DNA from: Sphingobacteriia bacterium 28-36-52
GTDB lineage: Bacteria > Bacteroidota > Bacteroidia > Chitinophagales > Chitinophagaceae
NCBI GenBank assembly: GCA_002281575.1
Contig: NCGN01000004.1
Location: forward strand, 1-64,000
DNA: 64,000 nt
Direction of reading: 5' to 3'
Shown here: positions 60,850 to 64,000 of the stretch, one piece after another
How the letters are laid out: the number at the start of each line of letters is the position of its first letter
How positions within the stretch are numbered: position 1 is the first letter of the stretch
Position numbers and translations under genes: made by a program
Notes under the pieces: model-generated
Database searches by the model: none
What the model saw: the letters and a program-made list of their open reading frames with translations, nothing else
What the model was told of the DNA's origin: nothing

Positions 60850-61392
60850 ATGAAAAGGGCACTATACTGGACATTATTTTTAGCTGGCATTACCCTAACT
60901 ACTTCATTTAGAAAGCATCGGGTAATTGATTCTGCAAAAGCAGATAAGGATACCTATTCGGTATATATTATTAAGAGTGAGTATGAATTAAAAATTTACG
61001 ACCAAAACGGTGAGTGGCTGGCATCTTATCCGGTAGTATTTGGGAGCAAAGATTTAGGTGATAAATTATACCAAGGAGACAGAAGAACACCTGAAGGGGT
61101 ATTTCATATTACGGGTAAACGCAAACATGCTAAATGGGAACGTTTTATGCTCATTGATTATCCCACTGCAGAAAGTTATGCCAAGTTTAATCAACGCAAA
61201 GCATTAGGACTTATACCAGCCAATGCAAAAATTGGGGGAGAGATTGGAATCCATGGTACTGTGCCTTATGACGATTATGCTATAGACCAATATAGAAATT
61301 GGACCGAAGGATGCATTAGTACGAAAAACAAATATGTACAGGAGTTATTTGATTTATTGCCTGTAGGAACTCGCGTTGAAATTCGCAGATAA
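60850..61392 (+). CDS. L,D-transpeptidase (YkuD family)
   Basis: The 180-residue protein has an N-terminal hydrophobic export segment (about 1-20) and a YkuD catalytic domain (about 36-180). The signature is present: GIHGTVPYDD for the His region, then NWTEGCIST with the catalytic Cys. It crosslinks peptidoglycan or attaches lipoproteins to it in the periplasm. It converges on the acyl-CoA dehydrogenase gene, with a shared terminator between them. Confidence 0.93.
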   Translation: MKRALYWTLFLAGITLTTSFRKHRVIDSAKADKDTYSVYIIKSEYELKIYDQNGEWLASYPVVFGSKDLGDKLYQGDRRTPEGVFHITGKRKHAKWERFMLIDYPTAESYAKFNQRKALGLIPANAKIGGEIGIHGTVPYDDYAIDQYRNWTEGCISTKNKYVQELFDLLPVGTRVEIRR

Positions 61393-61433
61393 GTTTTCCA
61401 CTTCTAGATACGCAGCATCATAGTATAATATAA

Positions 61434-61467
61434 AAATCCCCGCCTCGATTAATCGGAGCGGGGATTT
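61434..61467. terminator. Bidirectional terminator between the L,D-transpeptidase and acyl-CoA dehydrogenase genes
   Basis: AAATCCCCGC (61434-61443) pairs with GCGGGGATTT (61458-61467) and is flanked by A- and T-rich tracts, so it can end both convergent units. Confidence 0.85.
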
Positions 61468-61483
61468 GTTGTATTAGCGAACC

Positions 61484-63274
61484 TTAAATTTTATATCCAT
61501 TATCGGCTACCAAGCGATCGGAAATTCTTCTACGTGCTTCTTTGCAATTGAAAGGTTCTACTTTGGTAAAACGCTTTAATCCAATATGCATCATACGCAA
61601 CTCGTCTCCGTCGGCAAAGCTATTCAATGCATCTTTACCCGCTTTGTTAATGCGATCTGCAGCATCGTACAAATAAGTACGCATGATGTCGTTTTGTGTT
61701 GCTACTGCTGCGTCTCCTCTTAGAGAAGCCAATTTCATTACACGCAATAAAGCACTTTCTGCATGGAATACTTCAATAGCCATGTCTGCAATATTCATCA
61801 AGATCTCTTGCTCTTTGTCTAACTGCATCATTAGTTTTTGAACAGCAGCCCCAGCTACCATTAAAATGGCTTTTTTGAAATTAGCAATTGCTTTTAATTC
61901 CTTTGCATAAGTACCTTCCTCTTCTGCACCAAAATCTGGAATACTCATCAATTCTTTTTGAACAGACATAGCAGGTCCCATTAGGTCTAGCTTGCCTTTC
62001 ATTGCACGCTTCAATACCATATCTACAGTGAGCAAACGATTGATTTCGTTAGTGCCCTCGTAAATTCTATTGATACGGCTATCGCGGTATGCTTTAGAAA
62101 TTACATATTCATCGGAGAATCCATTACCACCATGTATTTGAACGCCTTCGTCTACTACAAAGTCTAATACTTCACTACCATATACTTTTAACATGGCACA
62201 CTCAATGGCATATTCTTCAGCAGCACCTAATAAAGCTTCGGCAAATGATTTTCCGCTGGCTGCCAACTCATGTTCTTTATCGTCAATCCATTTAGCAGAA
62301 CGATACAAAGCAGATTCACAAACCCATAAGCGGATGGCCATTTCAGCCATTTTATGACGAATAGCGCCAAACTTTGCAATGGGTAGTTTAAACTGCTCTC
62401 TTGTTTTAGCATATTGAACAGAAGTATCAGTTGCTTTTTTTGCACCACCCAATGTTGCAGCACATAATTTTAAACGACCAATATTTAAAATATTGAAAGC
62501 AATGATATGTCCTTTACCAATTTCACCTAAAACGTTTTCTACTGGCACTTTACAATCTTGGAAATACAATTGAACAGTAGAAGAACCTTTGATACCCATT
62601 TTATGTTCTTCAGGTCCTTGTGTAAATCCTTCTGTTCCACGATCAATAATAAATGCAGTGAATTTGTCTCCATCAATTTTGGCAAATACGGTGAACACAT
62701 CAGCAAAACCACCATTGGTGATCCAACATTTTTGACCATTCAATAAATAGTGTTTTCCGTCTTCGCTTAATTTAGCAGTGGTTTTGGCACCCAAGGCGTC
62801 ACTACCACTGTTGGGCTCTGTTAATCCATATGCACCCTTCCATTCTCCACTAGCTAACTTGGGAATATATTTTTGTTTTTGTTCCTCGGTACCAAAATAT
62901 AAGATGGGCAAAGAACCAATACCAGTATGGGCTGCAACGGCAACAGAGAAAGAATAACCACCCCCCATTCCTTCGTTCACAATGGTAGAAGTAATAAAAT
63001 CTTTACCAAGTCCACCATATTCTTCAGGAAAAGAAGTAGACAGCAAACCTTGCTCACCTGCTTTTTGCATTAATGATGCTACCAATCCTGGCTCCATTTT
63101 ATCAATACGATCTACAATGGGTAAAATTTCAGCATCTAAAAACTGATGGCACATATCCATGACCATGGTCTGCTCTTCATTAAATTCTTCCGGAATGAAA
63201 GTTTCATGAGGATTGCTTTCCTTGATGATCCATTCTCCACCCAAGAGGGCTTTTGTTTTGTTTGTGGCTTCCAT
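61484..63274 (-). CDS. Acyl-CoA dehydrogenase
   Basis: The 596-residue flavoprotein is of the longer acyl-CoA dehydrogenase type with an extra C-terminal helical domain. Motifs are YGLTEPNSGSDALG, WITNGGFAD, GIKGSSTVQLYFQDCKVP, and GVQIHGGNGFSDEY with YRDSRINRIYEGTNEI. It oxidises an acyl-CoA at the alpha-beta bond; chain length is not deducible. A MarR regulator gene lies 27 bases upstream in the same orientation and probably controls it. Confidence 0.94.
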   Translation of the reverse strand: MEATNKTKALLGGEWIIKESNPHETFIPEEFNEEQTMVMDMCHQFLDAEILPIVDRIDKMEPGLVASLMQKAGEQGLLSTSFPEEYGGLGKDFITSTIVNEGMGGGYSFSVAVAAHTGIGSLPILYFGTEEQKQKYIPKLASGEWKGAYGLTEPNSGSDALGAKTTAKLSEDGKHYLLNGQKCWITNGGFADVFTVFAKIDGDKFTAFIIDRGTEGFTQGPEEHKMGIKGSSTVQLYFQDCKVPVENVLGEIGKGHIIAFNILNIGRLKLCAATLGGAKKATDTSVQYAKTREQFKLPIAKFGAIRHKMAEMAIRLWVCESALYRSAKWIDDKEHELAASGKSFAEALLGAAEEYAIECAMLKVYGSEVLDFVVDEGVQIHGGNGFSDEYVISKAYRDSRINRIYEGTNEINRLLTVDMVLKRAMKGKLDLMGPAMSVQKELMSIPDFGAEEEGTYAKELKAIANFKKAILMVAGAAVQKLMMQLDKEQEILMNIADMAIEVFHAESALLRVMKLASLRGDAAVATQNDIMRTYLYDAADRINKAGKDALNSFADGDELRMMHIGLKRFTKVEPFNCKEARRRISDRLVADNGYKI

Positions 63275-63301
63275 CGTTAATTGTTTTGTATGTTAAAGTG
63301 T

Positions 63302-63766
63302 TTAATTCAATTGTTCTATTGGGGTTAACGTAAGATTGTCGTATACCTTTTGAAAAACCGATTTTACTGTTTCAATGTCTTTCTTATCTACACCTACCAA
63401 AGCTTCAGCCATGGTTTGATTAGCCAGATCAATGGTAATTTGTTGCAGGTCTTTTGCAGCATCTGTAAGTTGAACCAGATTAATTCTTCTATCTGTAGGA
63501 GACGCTACTCTTTTAACCAAGTGTTGCTTCTCTAAATTATCAATGAGTCTGGTAATACTGGGTTTGTCTCGAAATGTACGATTGCAAAGTTCTTGCTGGC
63601 TTAAGCCATCTTGTTTCCATAAGTGATACAATACACTCCATTGTTCAATGGTAATTTCTAATCCGGCATTGCGGAAATTCTTCTGTAACCTTCTGGCTAC
63701 AGCAGTAGAAGCCATCCCATTGATGACACTGTATAATTCTCCTCTTTTAAAATGGTTGTTTGGCAT
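63302..63766 (-). CDS. MarR-family transcriptional regulator
   Basis: The 154-residue winged helix has ITIEQWSVLYHLWKQDGLSQQELCNR, SITRLIDNLEKQHLVKRVASPTDRRINLVQLT (read in parts), matching MarR (DxR wing tip). It is encoded just before the acyl-CoA dehydrogenase and likely regulates it in response to an acyl or aromatic ligand (inference). Confidence 0.93.
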   Translation of the reverse strand: MPNNHFKRGELYSVINGMASTAVARRLQKNFRNAGLEITIEQWSVLYHLWKQDGLSQQELCNRTFRDKPSITRLIDNLEKQHLVKRVASPTDRRINLVQLTDAAKDLQQITIDLANQTMAEALVGVDKKDIETVKSVFQKVYDNLTLTPIEQLN

Positions 63767-63922
63767 ATAGTTAGTTATGCAACTAATTCAAAATTGCTTT
63801 CTTTCTTCCATACTACCAAGAATAATTTCATGAAATTTGAGTCATTTGGCTTAGTCGGCGCATATTTAACTAAGTCTTGATTCAAGAAGAATGGTTTTCT
63901 TTGCCTGAATGGAGTATTGGTT
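63767..63922. other. Intergenic region between the MarR gene and the last partial gene
   Basis: These 156 bases hold no gene or structure that I can support; they should contain the divergent promoters. Confidence 0.4.
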
Positions 63923-64000
63923 TATGATTATCAGTGGGGTTTTGGCTACATTATATGGTGGCCTTATACTGGTTTATCGGTATTGGTTCAAAGCTTTAAA
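63923..64000 (+). CDS. N-terminal start of an unidentified membrane-associated protein (3' partial)
   Basis: From ATG 63923 the frame is open to the window end, giving about 25 residues with a membrane-type helix (SGVLATLYGGLILVYRYWF). Such starts are seen in membrane glycosyltransferases and other envelope proteins, but 25 residues do not allow an assignment. Confidence 0.45.

Overview
The window is a chromosomal segment of a Bacteroidota bacterium, most likely of the family Chitinophagaceae (inference). The evidence is a protein with a gliding-motility-type C-terminal sorting domain next to a PorP/SprF protein, an alternative complex III operon joined to an aa3-type oxidase, the futalosine menaquinone enzyme MqnC, and promoters with the Bacteroidota -7 motif TAnnTTTG. 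The genus cannot be fixed from this sequence.

Layout. 1-4.3 kb: a three-gene surface/secretion operon (adhesin with TSP3 repeats, PorP/SprF, TPR-PD40-OmpA protein) closed by a terminator. 4.4-6.2 kb: a small exported-protein gene split by an IS3-family element; removing the element restores one in-frame gene. 6.2-7.1 kb: a DUF998 membrane protein and terminator hairpins.

7.1-23.5 kb is an AT-rich integrated element of about 16.4 kb. It is bounded by a 16-bp direct repeat whose right copy is the 3' end of an intact tRNA-Arg(CCT). It holds a tyrosine integrase, an excisionase-like HTH protein, a Toprim/RecA-like primase-helicase, an XRE regulator, small unknown genes and a membrane protein. 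Its cargo is a compact DNA phosphorothioation (Dnd-type) operon: dndC, dndD, a fused dndE-HerA ATPase, a GIY-YIG nuclease, dndB and a 101-aa unknown gene. A DUF2971 protein and an agmatine/peptidylarginine deiminase-family enzyme follow. No dndA and no dndFGH are present. The fusion and the inserted nuclease suggest a self-contained modification-restriction variant; this is the most interesting system here.

23.6-27.3 kb: housekeeping genes (secreted amidohydrolase, TPR protein, acetyltransferase, purN, small membrane protein). 27.4-43.3 kb: a large respiratory cluster in gene order actABCDEF-coxB-coxA-ctaB-two coxIII-coxIV-sco-DUF420. It encodes quinol oxidation by alternative complex III, oxygen reduction by the aa3 oxidase, and heme and copper assembly functions.

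43.4-48.8 kb: ssb, a zinc-ribbon protein, rlpA, gcvT, and a PspC/PadR envelope-stress group. 49.1-52.1 kb: an arsenic operon (arsR, arsM, acr3, and an arsenate-reductase-like phosphatase with an apparent signal peptide) under two ArsR-type operator palindromes. 52.1-57.2 kb: an M16 peptidase pair, an aspartyl protease with PDZ, and mqnC. 57.3-64 kb: two tandem paralogous membrane proteins, an ECF sigma/anti-sigma/beta-barrel group, an L,D-transpeptidase, an acyl-CoA dehydrogenase, a MarR regulator, and the start of one further gene.
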